A DNA stretch of 64,000 bases from Archegozetes longisetosus (taxonomy: Eukaryota; Arthropoda; Arachnida; Sarcoptiformes; Trhypochthoniidae), in the NCBI GenBank assembly GCA_018873245.2, contig JAEMBT020000003.1, positions 288,001 through 352,000 of the forward strand. Direction: 5' to 3'. Shown piece after piece: positions 20,111 through 31,041 of the stretch (within the stretch, counting starts at the first letter, position 1; every line of letters starts with the position of its first letter). A program made the translations under genes and the position numbers. Under the pieces are notes generated by a model. That model did not search any database. It was given only the letters and a program-made list of their open reading frames with translations, and was not told the DNA's origin.

Positions 20111-20118
20111 CTTATGAG

Positions 20119-20711
20119 TAGTGCTCCGCACAAATCGAGTTCGAGTCGAGTCGGAGCAGATTTGAATTCGACTCGTAAAAATCGAGTCGAGTCTGTTCAA
20201 ACCGCGAATCGATTTGATTTTGACTCGCGTCGAGCCTACCCAAAGACTCAAATCAGCTAATATTAATGAATTAAATAAATTTTTCAACTCAAATATCGAA
20301 CGGATGGGCCCCCTTTTAACTTAGAATGCATGCTTTCTAGATAGTTTCTGAATATGTTACAAGATTGTAGAATGCTTTCAAAAGTTCCAAAATATTACAT
20401 AAGTTTCTAGAATTCTCTAGTAAGTTCTAGAATATTCCATGGGTTTCTAGAATGTTCTAGAAAACTCTAGGATATTCCATAGGTTTCTAAAATACTCTAC
20501 AGGTTTTTAAAAATGCTCTAGAAAGTTACAGAATGTTGAAATTGTGGAACATCTCTACATCTCAAATTGAATTCAAATCCCTCAAATCAATTTGAGTCAT
20601 ACCCTGACTCGACTCGACTGCGTTCGAGTCGAATCTTCTAGAGATTTAAAACCGAAAGTTTGAATCGATTTGAGAAATCGCTCAAATCGACTTGACTCGT
20701 GCGGAACACTA
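20119..20711. mobile_element. hAT-like non-autonomous element with HSE-like array, copy B
   Basis: 593 bases with ends TAGTGCTCCGCAC and GTGCGGAACACTA and a perfect 8-base target duplication CTTATGAG (20111-20118 and 20712-20719), the size typical of hAT insertions. The HSE-like array spans about 20340-20535, and the best run (20444-20463) is a perfect alternation of TTC and GAA pentamers. It is non-coding. Confidence 0.85.
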
Positions 20712-20844
20712 CTTATGAGGATATTATTGGACAGTGGGATATCATTACTTGTAAGAATTAAAGGTCGGCTCTAAGCTTTGCTTAACAACTATTTTATTGG
20801 AGACGACACGAAATAAATTATACTATAAATTTTAGAAAATTGGA

Positions 20845-21025
20845 AAAGAAACATGCTGGCCCCATGTCCTCGGTTATAACCGCCTTTGGCCCGATGTGCA
20901 TGCCCCGCCCGACCGCCTCGAAAAACTCACTCTGTAAATGGGGCTCGAGTGAGTCTCCCTAAGGGGAGTTGGGCTCGCGTTAGTCTCCCGAAAGGGAGGG
21001 AAACGCACGAAAACGAACGAACGGA
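20845..21025 (+). repeat. SINE-like repeat, 5'-truncated copy
   Basis: This is GC-rich in an AT-rich setting. It shares CTGGCC..ATGTCC, GGTTATAACC, GAAAAACTCACTC.GTAA and CGAGTGAGTCTCC with 34447-34660, and ends in an (ACGAACGA)-like tail. It lacks the promoter-like 5' part of the other copy. Confidence 0.45.
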
Positions 21026-21488
21026 CGGAAAAGAAACATTCAGGGAAATTGTCTAAATTTTCATACTAGCATCAGGGAATAGCAGAGACTTCAACTTTAA
21101 AATTATTGTATGTTTCACTAATTTATTTCAACTAATGGTCAAATTTTGTGGTTTTTCAGCTACAAAATTTGACAAATTATTAACATAAATATGATTGAGT
21201 TCAATTCATTATTGACTTAAATTATTTGATTATTTTTATCTTATCGTAATTGTTACAAAATTTTCAGTTGATTGGTTTTATAACAGTTATGCTGGTTTGT
21301 GAATATAAAAAAATTGTACCTTTAAAACACATTTTTGCTAAATATTTTTCTAATGAAATAATTTGATAATCACAATCAAGTTCGTTGCGAATATCACTTA
21401 GCGAAGATAATGATAATTACTGTCAATAACGACACAATCAGAAACTATAGAATTATTTCAGATGATAACAAAGTTGATAACTTTATTC
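21026..21488. other. AT-rich upstream region of the lipase gene
   Basis: No gene is visible. It probably holds promoter sequence of the lipase-like gene. Confidence 0.4.
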
Positions 21489-21495
21489 TATATAA
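21489..21495 (+). promoter_or_regulatory. TATA box of the lipase-like gene
   Basis: TATATAA lies 109 bases before the start codon. It is the only TATA-like motif at a sensible distance. Confidence 0.4.
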
Positions 21496-21603
21496 GCCAA
21501 ATCAATAGTATTGAACATAAGAAACAATAAGTTTTGTTTATAAATTTCAATACGACTTGTATTTAAATGTTTTAGTTTTAAAATTAATTCTAATTGAGTA
21601 AGA

Positions 21604-22629
21604 ATGGGAAATAGTAGTTCCAATTCCAAAGAAAAAATAACTCATCCGAAATTTTTAGGAGATATTCCCAAACCATGGGATATATCGAAGATAGGACCAG
21701 AAATCATTGTTTTCAGACAAAACAAAGAAAAATTTGTTATAAATCACGATACAAATGAAGAGTTGGCTATCAATTCATTATTTAATGCTATTTTGTTGCC
21801 TACAGATCGCATTATTTTCATAGCTCATGGCTTCCGAACCACTAAAGAGAAGGAATGGTTGCACACAATGAAAAATGCGATGATTGCGGAGAGAGATCAA
21901 ACTGTAGCTATTGTTGGCTGGGGTGATGGTGCTAATATCGAAGTTCTGAAGTATGAACAAGCTTCCGCTAATGCTTTGGCTGTCGGCCGATGGCTCGCGA
22001 AGTATGCGGTTGAAATACGTAAACATTGTGCGGATATTTATATTTGGGGAATCGGACACAGTTTAGGCGCTCATCTTATGGGAACTGCCGGTCGAGAGAG
22101 TCGTGTCTTTGATCGAGTTACTGGTCTCGATCCGGCAGGAGTTGGCTTTCAAGTGGAAAATGAAGATAAGAGACTCAATAGTAATGATGCGAAATTAGTT
22201 GATGTCATACACAGCGATGGAAAGAGTGTCCCGTACTTTGGAACTTTATTGCCGTTAGGATCGATCGACTTCTATCCTAATTATGGTTGGAATCAGCCGA
22301 CTTATGATGATCCTCCAAAAAAGCCATATATGATGGAATCAGAAGCCGAACCTAAGGGAGAAGTCAGTCCATATGGCGATGGATTCACTACAAGTCATAC
22401 GCGAGCCATTGATTACTTCATATGGAGTATTGATAATAAGGGAAAGTTCAGAACTAATTTAGTGTTAGAAGAAAATCCTTCTGTTGAAAAGGCTGTTCAT
22501 AGACTCAGATCTGTGACTGATGAGAGAGAAATGGGTTACTATGTGGATGAAAGTTATGATGATCAAAATGACAGATCTTATCATAAATGCTATTATGTGG
22601 TCACCAATGCCAGGGAGCCATGGATTTGA
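21604..22629 (+). CDS. Pancreatic-lipase-family protein, intronless, no signal peptide
   Basis: 341 residues of an alpha/beta-hydrolase, probably a neutral lipase or phospholipase A1-like ester hydrolase. Visible motifs: oxyanion-loop HGF (75-77); nucleophile elbow GIGHSLGAH with Ser153; catalytic Asp in GLDPAGVGF (Asp176); DVIHSDG (200-206); IDFYPNYG (221-228); catalytic His in TSHTRAIDYF (His265). The triad is therefore complete. The C-terminus (MGYYVDE...TNAREPW) matches the family's usual end, and the length fits a catalytic domain without PLAT. Family members are normally secreted, but this one starts MGNSSSNSKE, an N-myristoylation-type sequence, with no hydrophobic leader. The start is the first ATG after the TATA box, and its frame has no upstream alternative in keeping with a signal peptide. 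It is intronless, unlike its neighbours. Confidence 0.88.
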   Translation: MGNSSSNSKEKITHPKFLGDIPKPWDISKIGPEIIVFRQNKEKFVINHDTNEELAINSLFNAILLPTDRIIFIAHGFRTTKEKEWLHTMKNAMIAERDQTVAIVGWGDGANIEVLKYEQASANALAVGRWLAKYAVEIRKHCADIYIWGIGHSLGAHLMGTAGRESRVFDRVTGLDPAGVGFQVENEDKRLNSNDAKLVDVIHSDGKSVPYFGTLLPLGSIDFYPNYGWNQPTYDDPPKKPYMMESEAEPKGEVSPYGDGFTTSHTRAIDYFIWSIDNKGKFRTNLVLEENPSVEKAVHRLRSVTDEREMGYYVDESYDDQNDRSYHKCYYVVTNAREPWI

Positions 22630-23087
22630 TTATAACAATATGTTGATGACTTGTTGATAAAACTTTCTAAATATTTAGATTTTTAAAAATTGTATTTAGA
22701 TTCATTTGTGATTTTTCAGACGCAATCAATGTACCTTTAATTATGCTTTGTTTGTTTCGAAAGTGGAAACTATTGGATTAAGTATTTTTTAAATTCCAAT
22801 AATGTTTCAATTGATGACAGAATAATCTAGTTATATGTATTGTACTTCATTTGTTCGATTCAATTTTTTAATTGAATAGCAAGTATATTCAGTTTACAAA
22901 TAGTCTTTTAATCAAGGGAATAGAAGGATGAATTATGGACAAGTACTATAATAATTAAAGGGCGGAACTTATGATATATGATTGTTAAATGATTAAAGTG
23001 ACTATTTTGAAAGTTTTGTATAAATGATTATGCGCATATGCATATGACTATTGAAGAGATCATATGATTATTTGAAAGACATGACAG
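22630..23087. other. 3' flank of the lipase gene
   Basis: This is AT-rich, with no canonical AATAAA near the stop and no gene. Confidence 0.4.
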
Positions 23088-23812
23088 AGCACGTGCTGCT
23101 CACGGGTTGCATAATGTTTGTGATACAATTAGAAGTCAGTTCTCAGATGTTAATAAGTTAGTTGCCTATGTTAAAGACATCTTTAAAAAGTCACCAAAAC
23201 ATGTACAAATATTCAAAAGCATCGTCAAAGTCTCCGCTTTAACACCGAAACCAGCAGTTACTCGGTGGGGTATATGGATAGAAGCGATTTCTTATTATGC
23301 CCAAAACTTTGAAGGATAGAAAATATGATAAAAAATTTGATACCAATGAATCGGCATCTATCAAGAATGAGCAAACTCTTTTTCGAAAGATAAATATAAA
23401 AAATGATTTGGTTTTAATAGAAAGCAATTATAGTTTTTGAAAGTCTGGAAAAGAAAAATATTCCCTTAACTGATTCGGTTAAAATTTGGAGTAAATGCGA
23501 AACTAAATTGCAAAGCAATAACGGTGATTTTCGGAAAGCAATAGCAAAAAAATTTAGTGATGTTCAAGAGGAAAACACATGTTTAAAAGTTTTAATAGAG
23601 ATTTCAAAAATTATCAGCGGTGAAACACCAAATGATGGATTCGATATAAATCTTTCGGTTAACGAGTTGTCAAATACTATATTTCGCCAATTGTTTCATG
23701 TGAATTAGGAAGATCATTCTCGAGATTTAAAAGAATTCTCACAGAATAACGTCAAAAGTTCACAATTGACAATTTAAAGATGTATTTAATTGTTAATTAC
23801 TATGTATAATCT
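23088..23812 (+). pseudogene. hAT transposase relic
   Basis: With frame changes, the plus strand reads AHGLHNV, FKKSPKHVQIFKSI, PKPAVTRWGIWIEAISYYAQNFE, IISGETPNDGF, then SCELGRSFSRFKRILTE and FTIDNLKMYLIVNYY. The order LHN...TRWGTW...YY...NF, then C..ERSFS..K.IL...R..F...N, is that of hAT transposases including the C-terminal dimerisation part. Stops (for example after NFEG) and shifted frames show decay. The N-terminal part is missing. Confidence 0.65.
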
Positions 23813-24369
23813 TCTGTGTTGACAGAAGCCAAAAATGACTATTAGATGATTATTTAGCGAAATTTTTGTGATTATATATGCGTCTATTTTGGTAGTTTTC
23901 ACGGCTGTTATTCCTCTCTTGCTGATAATTGGTATTTTATTTTTAAATAAAATAAAGTTTTTCGGTCTTGTAAAAATAGTTATTAATTTAGTATTTATTA
24001 TAATCATAATCATCTCAACGAGAGGTAATTTTATTGATTAACTAACTTGTTAGTTATAATAAAAATTAATGTTCCCCATTTGACACTACTACTATTAGAC
24101 GAATTTTCCCATTTTAATCAATTGATTGATATTCCGATCAGTTTAGTTATAGATAATTTCAGTGACAAAATCATTTGTGATTTAATGGATGAAGATCTTA
24201 TCCTAAGTCTATTAATCGTAAAGCGTTTAACACGATTTACAGTAAGTCTGAATGATTCATTCATTTAGCAAAATGATAGACAACAATTATGCGGTGAGAT
24301 TTCACGAATGTGCAAATATCATAACGATGACACGACTGAATTTACATAAACAGTACAATGATCTTAAGT

Positions 24370-25070
24370 CTAAAACTATATCATCACCTCAGTGCTATAA
24401 TGCGCTAACTCGAAAATTTTCACAAATTGAGTTTAATGCCACTTTTGAAGCAAGATATCAAGACTCTATAAGTTGCTCGAATTGAATCTGAAAAATTTTT
24501 CCGCAATCGGTTGTGTAATAAAGCGCTAATATCGCTTTTTATCGCCAAAATTTTCAGTGTTATATTGCGCTAACTCTTTTAATTTTTTTATTTAAACATC
24601 AAATCAATTATTTCATGCATAAAATCAGAGAGAAAATAATATTTTCAACTTATTTCGTACTGAATCAAGACCTGACGAGCATTATTTGATTTTAAGATCT
24701 CATTAATCTCTCTAAATGTTAATTACTTAAAAAAATCAAAGAGTTATGTATTGGGTCGGATCTTCATTAATTTTTGTTGGATCGTTGCATAATCCTTTAA
24801 TAAATTATATCAACTATTGTTCTTACATTCAAATCCTTCGAATGGATATGTGTTTGTGAAGACATGTATTTTTCTTAAAAATTTTTCTCATTAATAAGTC
24901 AATGAGTTTTCGAATTAATGCAAGTAAACTAATTAAATGAGCTGATCAACGTTCAAAAATAATCAAATAAGTTTGGCTGAAAATCTGTAATTAATAAACT
25001 TCGAACAAATTTACCATTTATAATGAGAAATCACAACATGATTAATGCTGATAGTAATACCTTATTTGTT

Positions 25071-25132
<62 letters not shown>

Positions 25133-25681
25133 TTTTAGGCATATCGACATTTGAAAGGAATTGAAAAAGAGAAAAAAATATATGAAAATAATCGTTGAGT
25201 AGAGGTTCACAACTAAGGAGAGTGTTCCTCATATGTCTATATTGTGTTACGTTCATATTATCGTTGGATATGTTTAAAGATAAGTTTCAAATCAATGAGA
25301 TGGCGCATTTATATTCAATAAATTCTGTAAATTTTTCAATAAAGTTCATTTGTATCTTACGATTTTTTATCTTTAAGTATTTTTAAATTTCATTGAGTTA
25401 GCGTATTGTATCACTGAGAATTTAGGAATTTTTCAGAGCCAGATAGCGCTAACTCAAAAATCTGGTTCCAATTACGGGTAGTTAGGAAGTTACATGATTC
25501 ATATACTCCTCAACAATAAAAGAACTAAATATATCTATATCAAATATTATATCATAAATTGTACAGCTTTAATAGTTTCTTGGTATTTTGATTCTAAACT
25601 TTGAACTCAAATTTCTCAAAAACAGACTTTTTCCGAGTTAGCGCGTTATAGCACTGAGGTGACGATATTATTAAGTTTTAG
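24370..25681. mobile_element. Non-autonomous inverted-repeat element (CAGTGCTATAA ends)
   Basis: The left end (CTAAAACT..ATATCATCACCTCAGTGCTATAATGCGCTAACTC) is mirrored at the right end near 25627-25681. Internal diverged copies of CAGTG.TATA..GCGCTAACTC lie near 24520-24575 and 25395-25460, again in opposite orientations, so most of the element can fold back. It encloses a GA microsatellite. It is non-coding. Confidence 0.65.
25072..25129. repeat. (GA)n microsatellite
   Basis: About 29 GA units without interruption. Confidence 0.98.
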
Positions 25682-26039
25682 TTAAAGTTATTTGGGATGA
25701 CTGTGCATCTGAAGTGATTTGATTCAATTTCAAACATGAAATAAGCCTGTTTAAAAATCCAGTAATTTAAAGCCCAATAAGTAGATAATCGATTCATTAT
25801 TCAATGACGCTGATTATTACCTTAATTAAATATTTTTTTGTTGGCTATGAATTTTAGGCAAAAATCTTTAAACAGAAAAAATTGAAAATTTCTAAGAATG
25901 ACGAAATATGCATTTTAGAAGCAGCATTGACATGATTTCCAATTTTCAATCAATGAATAATCAGGTTCAGTTTTAAAAAATAATAAATCTTCAGGAAATT
26001 CAAATCTAAAGGTAAAAATGATTTTAAAAAACTTTAAAT

Positions 26040-26585
26040 TAATGGAGAGGTCCAGTCCGCTATCCTCAAAATCAAGACCTATGTACTTAGTCTTTTTGGG
26101 TAAATTTAGATCAGGGTAAGGAGTACTAAATAGGCGAAAACTATAGAAATCGTGGGTGGAGTCAGATAGATGGCACAAAATAAATCGAAATATACAAGTT
26201 TTGTTGGGTCAGGCCCACTCTTCCTCAAATACACTGGATTATAAAATTCACATGACCTTGGTCTCTGGGTAGGCGGAGCATCATGAAACTTGATATAGTT
26301 CAATAGCGCTCGGTGAGATGTGTCCAAATGTCAACAGAACTGGGATACGCCCACTAGTTTGCGAGATGTGCCCATTTATACGAAAAGCTACGCGATCCCC
26401 ACTTCTGAGTGGGCGGAGAATCAAAATTCGATAGAGTTAAACTGATAGCACTTGACGAGATAAATCGAAATATGTAAGTTGTGTTAGGTACGTCAACTTG
26501 TTCACTAGTAACGCTCACTTTTACAAAGTTTAAGAGACCCGCATTTCTGAATGAGTGGAGCATCATTAAAATCATGTGATGAAAT
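26040..26585. repeat. Four diverged ~140-base tandem units
   Basis: The words TGGGYGGAG, CATCAT.AAAC, GATA..GTT, GAGATAAATCGAAATAT.TAAG and CGCCCAC recur with a period of about 140 bases, beginning near 26124, 26264, 26404 and 26545. The last unit is partial. Similar GGGCGGAG/CGCCCAC words occur in the inverted-repeat element at 43780-45003, so the array may derive from a related element. Confidence 0.55.
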
Positions 26586-26830
26586 AACCAAGAAATATTT
26601 TGACGAGTTGAATGGATTTTTATTTAAAATTCATTTATTGAAAATCAATAATAAAAGTAGTTCTCAACCATCACTTATTCAATCAACGAACATGGAGAGT
26701 GAAAAAATAAGTGGTAGACCCCATAAGCGATACTATGAACTATTCTGCTCTGTAATATCGTTGGCTATCCGTCGACTCGATGTTGGCCAGAGTCGTTAAA
26801 CGTTCTCTTCAGAATGCTCTTACCCACGAC

Positions 26831-27669
26831 ACTCATTTCAAAATCGGACATCAAATTTCCAATAGAGAACATGTGAAAGTTTAAAAACAGATTTTATTCA
26901 AATATTCAACTATTTAAAAAATTCAACCTGATAATTGTACAGAATCAATTTAAAAATTACTTGGGTTGACAAAATTTCAAAGATATTTTTGAATCTCAAT
27001 TATCGAAAATGAATACAATATTGAACGTTATTTTTGTCAATTCTATTGAATTATTCAAATTTTTTTACATTTAATTTATTTCGTTTGAATTGAATTTGTT
27101 TCAAAAATGGCTTTTACAACTGAAGAACGAGAGTTGAAATTTCGACAATTTATTAAATTGAGAGCAAAAGGAACGCAAAAATCAGTGATTTTGAGGAGTG
27201 TTGGTAAGAAACTTAATCTTGATAATAGAATTTTGTTGAATAAATTTTAAATTTTAAGGGATAAGTGTACCGACATCTAGAGAGTGGTGTCGTATCGATG
27301 ATGAAGAAGAGCTGCTTATCAACGTTTCACGGACGAGAGGACAAAATGCCAAGAAGACTCAAAGGAAGTAGGATCAGTTGTAAAAACCATTTTTGAAATC
27401 AATTCAAATGAAATAAATTAAATGCAAACAAATTTGAATAAGACGGTTCAATAGAATTGACAAAAATAACGTTCAATACTGTATTCATTTTTGATAATCG
27501 AGATTCAAAAATCTCTTTGAAATTTTGTCAAACCCAAGTAATTTTTAAATTGATTCTGTACAATTATCAGGTTGAATTTTTTTAAATAGTTGAATATTTG
27601 AATAAAATCTGTTTATTAAACTTTCATATGTTCTCTATTGGAAATTTGATGTCCGATTTTGAAATGAGT
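26831..27669. mobile_element. Long-TIR element enclosing a spliced HTH-like ORF
   Basis: The arms are about 285 bases: ACTCATTTCAAAATCGGACATC starts at 26831 and its complement ends at 27669. Similarity is high (for example CAACCTGATAATTGTACAGAATC in both). The arms run inward to include the start-codon context of the enclosed ORF. The unique centre is about 27118-27376. No target duplication is evident. Confidence 0.8.
27107..27371 (+). CDS. Small spliced HTH-like ORF inside the inverted repeat
   Basis: Exons 27107-27203 and 27259-27371 join in phase across a 55-base intron (G/GTAAGA...TTTTAAG/GG), giving 69 residues. The N-terminus MAFTTEERELKFRQFIKLRAKG and the following SVILRSVGISVPTSREWCR look like a helix-turn-helix of the kind that starts transposases (a G.S..T...W pattern). 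The tail is basic. No catalytic domain follows. The ATG lies in the mirrored arm. It may be a truncated transposase N-terminus kept as a DNA-binding fragment, or a chance ORF. The in-phase splice sites are the main support. Confidence 0.45.
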
Positions 27670-27926
27670 TTGTGCAATTACCTTTTTGAATTCTCCAAGA
27701 TTCTTTGATATTTTTAGAAACTAGAATTTTCAGAAAATAAGCTACTTTAGAAATTTTTCAAATAGAACAAGAAAATCAAAATTTATAAGGATTTTCTCCA
27801 GAAAGATTTGATTTGAGTTGACTGTATATATGAAGTGAATAAACATTAACATAATAGGGTTGTTGACAACAAAGGAATTAGACTTTTAGGCAAATTCAAA
27901 AACTTAGTCCGTCGCCTAACTCCAAC

Positions 27927-28591
27927 GGTAATTTGCCATTTCGCCGAACTGCATTTCGCCGAATTTACATATAGGTGTACCTACCTATAAAAGCTTTTCT
28001 TTCCTATTAGCAAAGCTAATCGAGATAACTATTTTATGGGAATAACTTAGCCAAAAAAATATTTAAATCAAATAAAAAAGTAAGATCTATTGCTCTATAA
28101 TGAAGTTATTTGCAATAGAGTAATTCAATTAATAATACGATTTTGAGTGAATGTTATCAGCTTTCTCAGTCTACTGTAAATAAGTTGCAGCACATCTTTT
28201 GCTCTTCAAAGCAATACCGTAGTCAGAAACAAGGCTAAGTGCGGACAGAGTTAAATATTTCTACAAAATATCACAGAATTTTAGTCTAAATCAGGATATT
28301 TTTATTGTTTATATTATTTTTAAGATAATGTATCTCTGTATTGACTTAAAAACTAAGCAAATTTAAGATTTTTTGTAAACACTTAGATTTTTGAATGAAA
28401 ACATTGAATGACCCTTTTCTCTCAAACTAAGCTACTGTTTCTGTAGAATCAATTTTATTTCATCAAATATACAATTTATATTTCTCTATACGAAAAAATC
28501 TATATAGATACACCTGTATCTAAATTCAGCGAAATGGCATTCGACAAAATGCAGTTTGACGAAAAGAAATTCGGTGAAGCGGCACATAATC
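27927..28591. mobile_element. hAT-like foldback element with TTTCGCCGAA word repeats
   Basis: 665 bases flanked by a perfect 8-base duplication ACTCCAAC (27919-27926 and 28592-28599). The left end repeats GCCATTTCGCCGAACTGCATTTCGCCGAA and runs into ATATAGGTGTACCTA. The right end is its diverged mirror (TTCGGTGAAGC, CAGTTTGACG, AGCGAAATGGC). It has no ORF. Confidence 0.75.
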
Positions 28592-28599
28592 ACTCCAAC

Positions 28600-29300
28600 A
28601 AGGCCAGTACTCAAACCCTCCTTAACAAGTTTATGTGAAATATCAATAAATAAGTAAATATGTGGTAAGTATAGTAAAAGAAAGTAAAAGCTTCAAAGTT
28701 CAATGCACTTCAACCTTTACATATGTATTTGTATGCCGTTGCTATGGAACACATTTTTGGAAGAATTATTAGCTATATTTAATTTTCGCAGAGTTTCTCT
28801 TAGATTATGCTTACCTCAGGTTAGGTTAAGTTGTCTTTTCTCAGGTTCAGTTCTTAATTTATATAGTGTCAAACAACCTTTTAGACGGATTGTACCGCAA
28901 AGACTAATAGATTTGTAATGATAATATAAGTAAAACGCTTTTATACTACCTAAGCAGAGATGATTGGCGAGTTCCATAAATAAATTGAGAGTTTTGAATT
29001 TTGTACCATGAGCACTGTTTACGCTACATTATCAGCTTGTGCTGCATCTACATAAAAATGAGAGTCACGTAAATCTTATAAGTCAGTGTGTCTCATAAAC
29101 GAATGAGAGTGGTTCTTTCCATTTATCGCGTTGAGTATTATCAATCCGACTTTATCCCCGATTTTTGCAGTCATCTTACCTATTTCGTACTCCTTAACCA
29201 TAGATCGCAGGAGTTTTAAGACCCTATTTTAGAGTTAAAAAACTTCAGATTCTATTAAATACTCAAAATCTGAACTAATGTTTTTATGAGCGCAACATAA
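28600..29300. other. AT-rich spacer
   Basis: No gene is visible. A 71-codon frame at 28703-28918 has no features that I trust. Confidence 0.4.
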
Positions 29301-29303
29301 TTA

Positions 29304-30525
29304 AGGTATTGGAATAGAACAGCGGACTAGGTTTAATAAATTTTTCATGGTTTTAAAGTTTTATGAATATTTGATAGTAGTATGTCATTTTAAGGCTTTT
29401 TTAGTTGTCTTTCTCAATGTGTCAATCAAATCGCTAATTAATTAATTAGTATCAAAATTTTGATCGATAACAAATGCCACTTCGAAAATGCTTTGTTATA
29501 CTTATCAAAATAATATAAAAGGTAAACTTTTATTTTGAACTATTTTTAAGAGAAAATGTCGGTCGAACTACGATATATGAAGCAATAAAGAGTAGATAAT
29601 GAAATTAGTTTAGATACAGAAGACCTGGAAGGTGTAGCAATAACGCAATACTTTAAAAAATCAAAGAGAAAGTTATTGCACAGATAGGGCACAAAGTCGC
29701 TTTCATTTTCCCCTATATTATAGCTAATCTCTGATATCATTTTAATCCCCTACAATGCATTGCTTTACAAAAATTCAAAAATTTCATAGTTCGAAATAAT
29801 CCATCGATGTTAGAAAAGATGTCACGAATAACTTGGAGAAAAATTAATTTTTGCGCTGGAAATAACGGCATTCATATCGACATAATTAACTAACATCTGA
29901 TAAATTTTTAAAAAGTTTTTCTAGACTTCAGAATTTTTTCAAAACATTTAACAAATATTTTAAAAATTATTTTGAAATTTTTATAAGCTTATCAAAATTT
30001 TTGTAAAATATTTAAAAAATTCTAAGTCTTCCTAATAATCATTGAAAATAAATAAAACCTTTTCAAAATCTACACAGTTCTGCATAGCATTCACATTGAA
30101 ACAGAGTGATAGCGACTTTATGCTCTATTTGTAGAGTGCGTTGATCAGATTGCAAAGTGAGGTATCTGATTTTTGAGGTATTGAGTTATTGCTGCCACTT
30201 CCAGGTCTTCTGTATCTAAACTAATTTCATTATCTACTCTTTATTGCTTCATATATCGTAGTTCAACCGACATTTTCTCTTAAAAATAGTTCAAAATAAA
30301 AGTTTACCTTTTATATTGTTTTGATAAGTATAACAAAGCATTTTCGAAGTGGCATTTGTTATCGATCAAAATTTTGATACTAATTAATTAATTAGCGATT
30401 TGATTGACACATTGAGAAAGACAACTAAAAAAGCCTTAAAATGACATACTACTATCAAATATTCATAAAACTTTAAAACCATGAAAAATTTATTAAACTT
30501 AGTCCGCTGTTCTATTCCAATACCT
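29304..30525. mobile_element. Tc1/mariner-like element with ~400-base inverted arms
   Basis: 1222 bases with TA on both sides (29302-29303 and 30526-30527). The ends AGGTATTGGAATAGAACAGC are inverted copies, and near-perfect inverted similarity continues for about 350-400 bases (for example AGACCTGGAAG / CTTCCAGGTCT). The end AGGTA matches the end of the Tc1 relic at 35055. The centre (about 29710-30105) has no ORF. Confidence 0.85.
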
Positions 30526-30527
30526 TA

Positions 30528-30879
30528 CAAAACAACTATATTTAGTGATTTTTAGGTAATTTTAATTTTCTAAGATTTCAGAAAAGTTTTTGAGTAAAAA
30601 TTATATTCATCAACGGATTCATTATACAGCTCAGTCCAAAAAGTCAGAAATTACAATTATTCATACTTTTATCTAAAGTTGTTCAAATTCAATTATAACA
30701 AGCTTGAGCTATAAATAGCACTCTAAACAATTTTTTTTAAACAACTCTAGTATTTAATTCGCTCTCTTCGAGCTTAAATGCAGAGTTAAAGTCAGCTCGG
30801 CATAGACGCGAAAAATATCTCCATATCATATACATAGTTTATTCCATGTATTGCTAATTTTTTTGTTCTTTTTTCTCAA
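30528..30879. other. Spacer with possible downstream part of a transposase relic
   Basis: No gene is visible. It may hold the decayed continuation of the minus-strand HTH fragment that follows. Confidence 0.3.
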
Positions 30880-31041
30880 TTAAATCTTTAATAATCTGTC
30901 AGATACTGACTGAGACCACTTCAAATGATCATAAATTGTGTTTAAGGGTATCCCAGTTAATTGGTCAAGTCTTTTAACTGATTTGATGCCAAATTCATAC
31001 AAAATTAGGAGACGATTCCGGTTATTAAATTGCTTTGCCAT
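30880..31041 (-). pseudogene. Transposase N-terminal helix-turn-helix fragment
   Basis: A 53-codon frame starts MAKQFNNRNRLLILYEFG and continues SVKRLDQLTGIPLNTIYDHLK, a helix-turn-helix of the type that opens Tc1-like transposases. It then runs to a stop, and no catalytic part is readable beyond it. The fragment is short; the family is inferred from the HTH alone. Confidence 0.4.
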
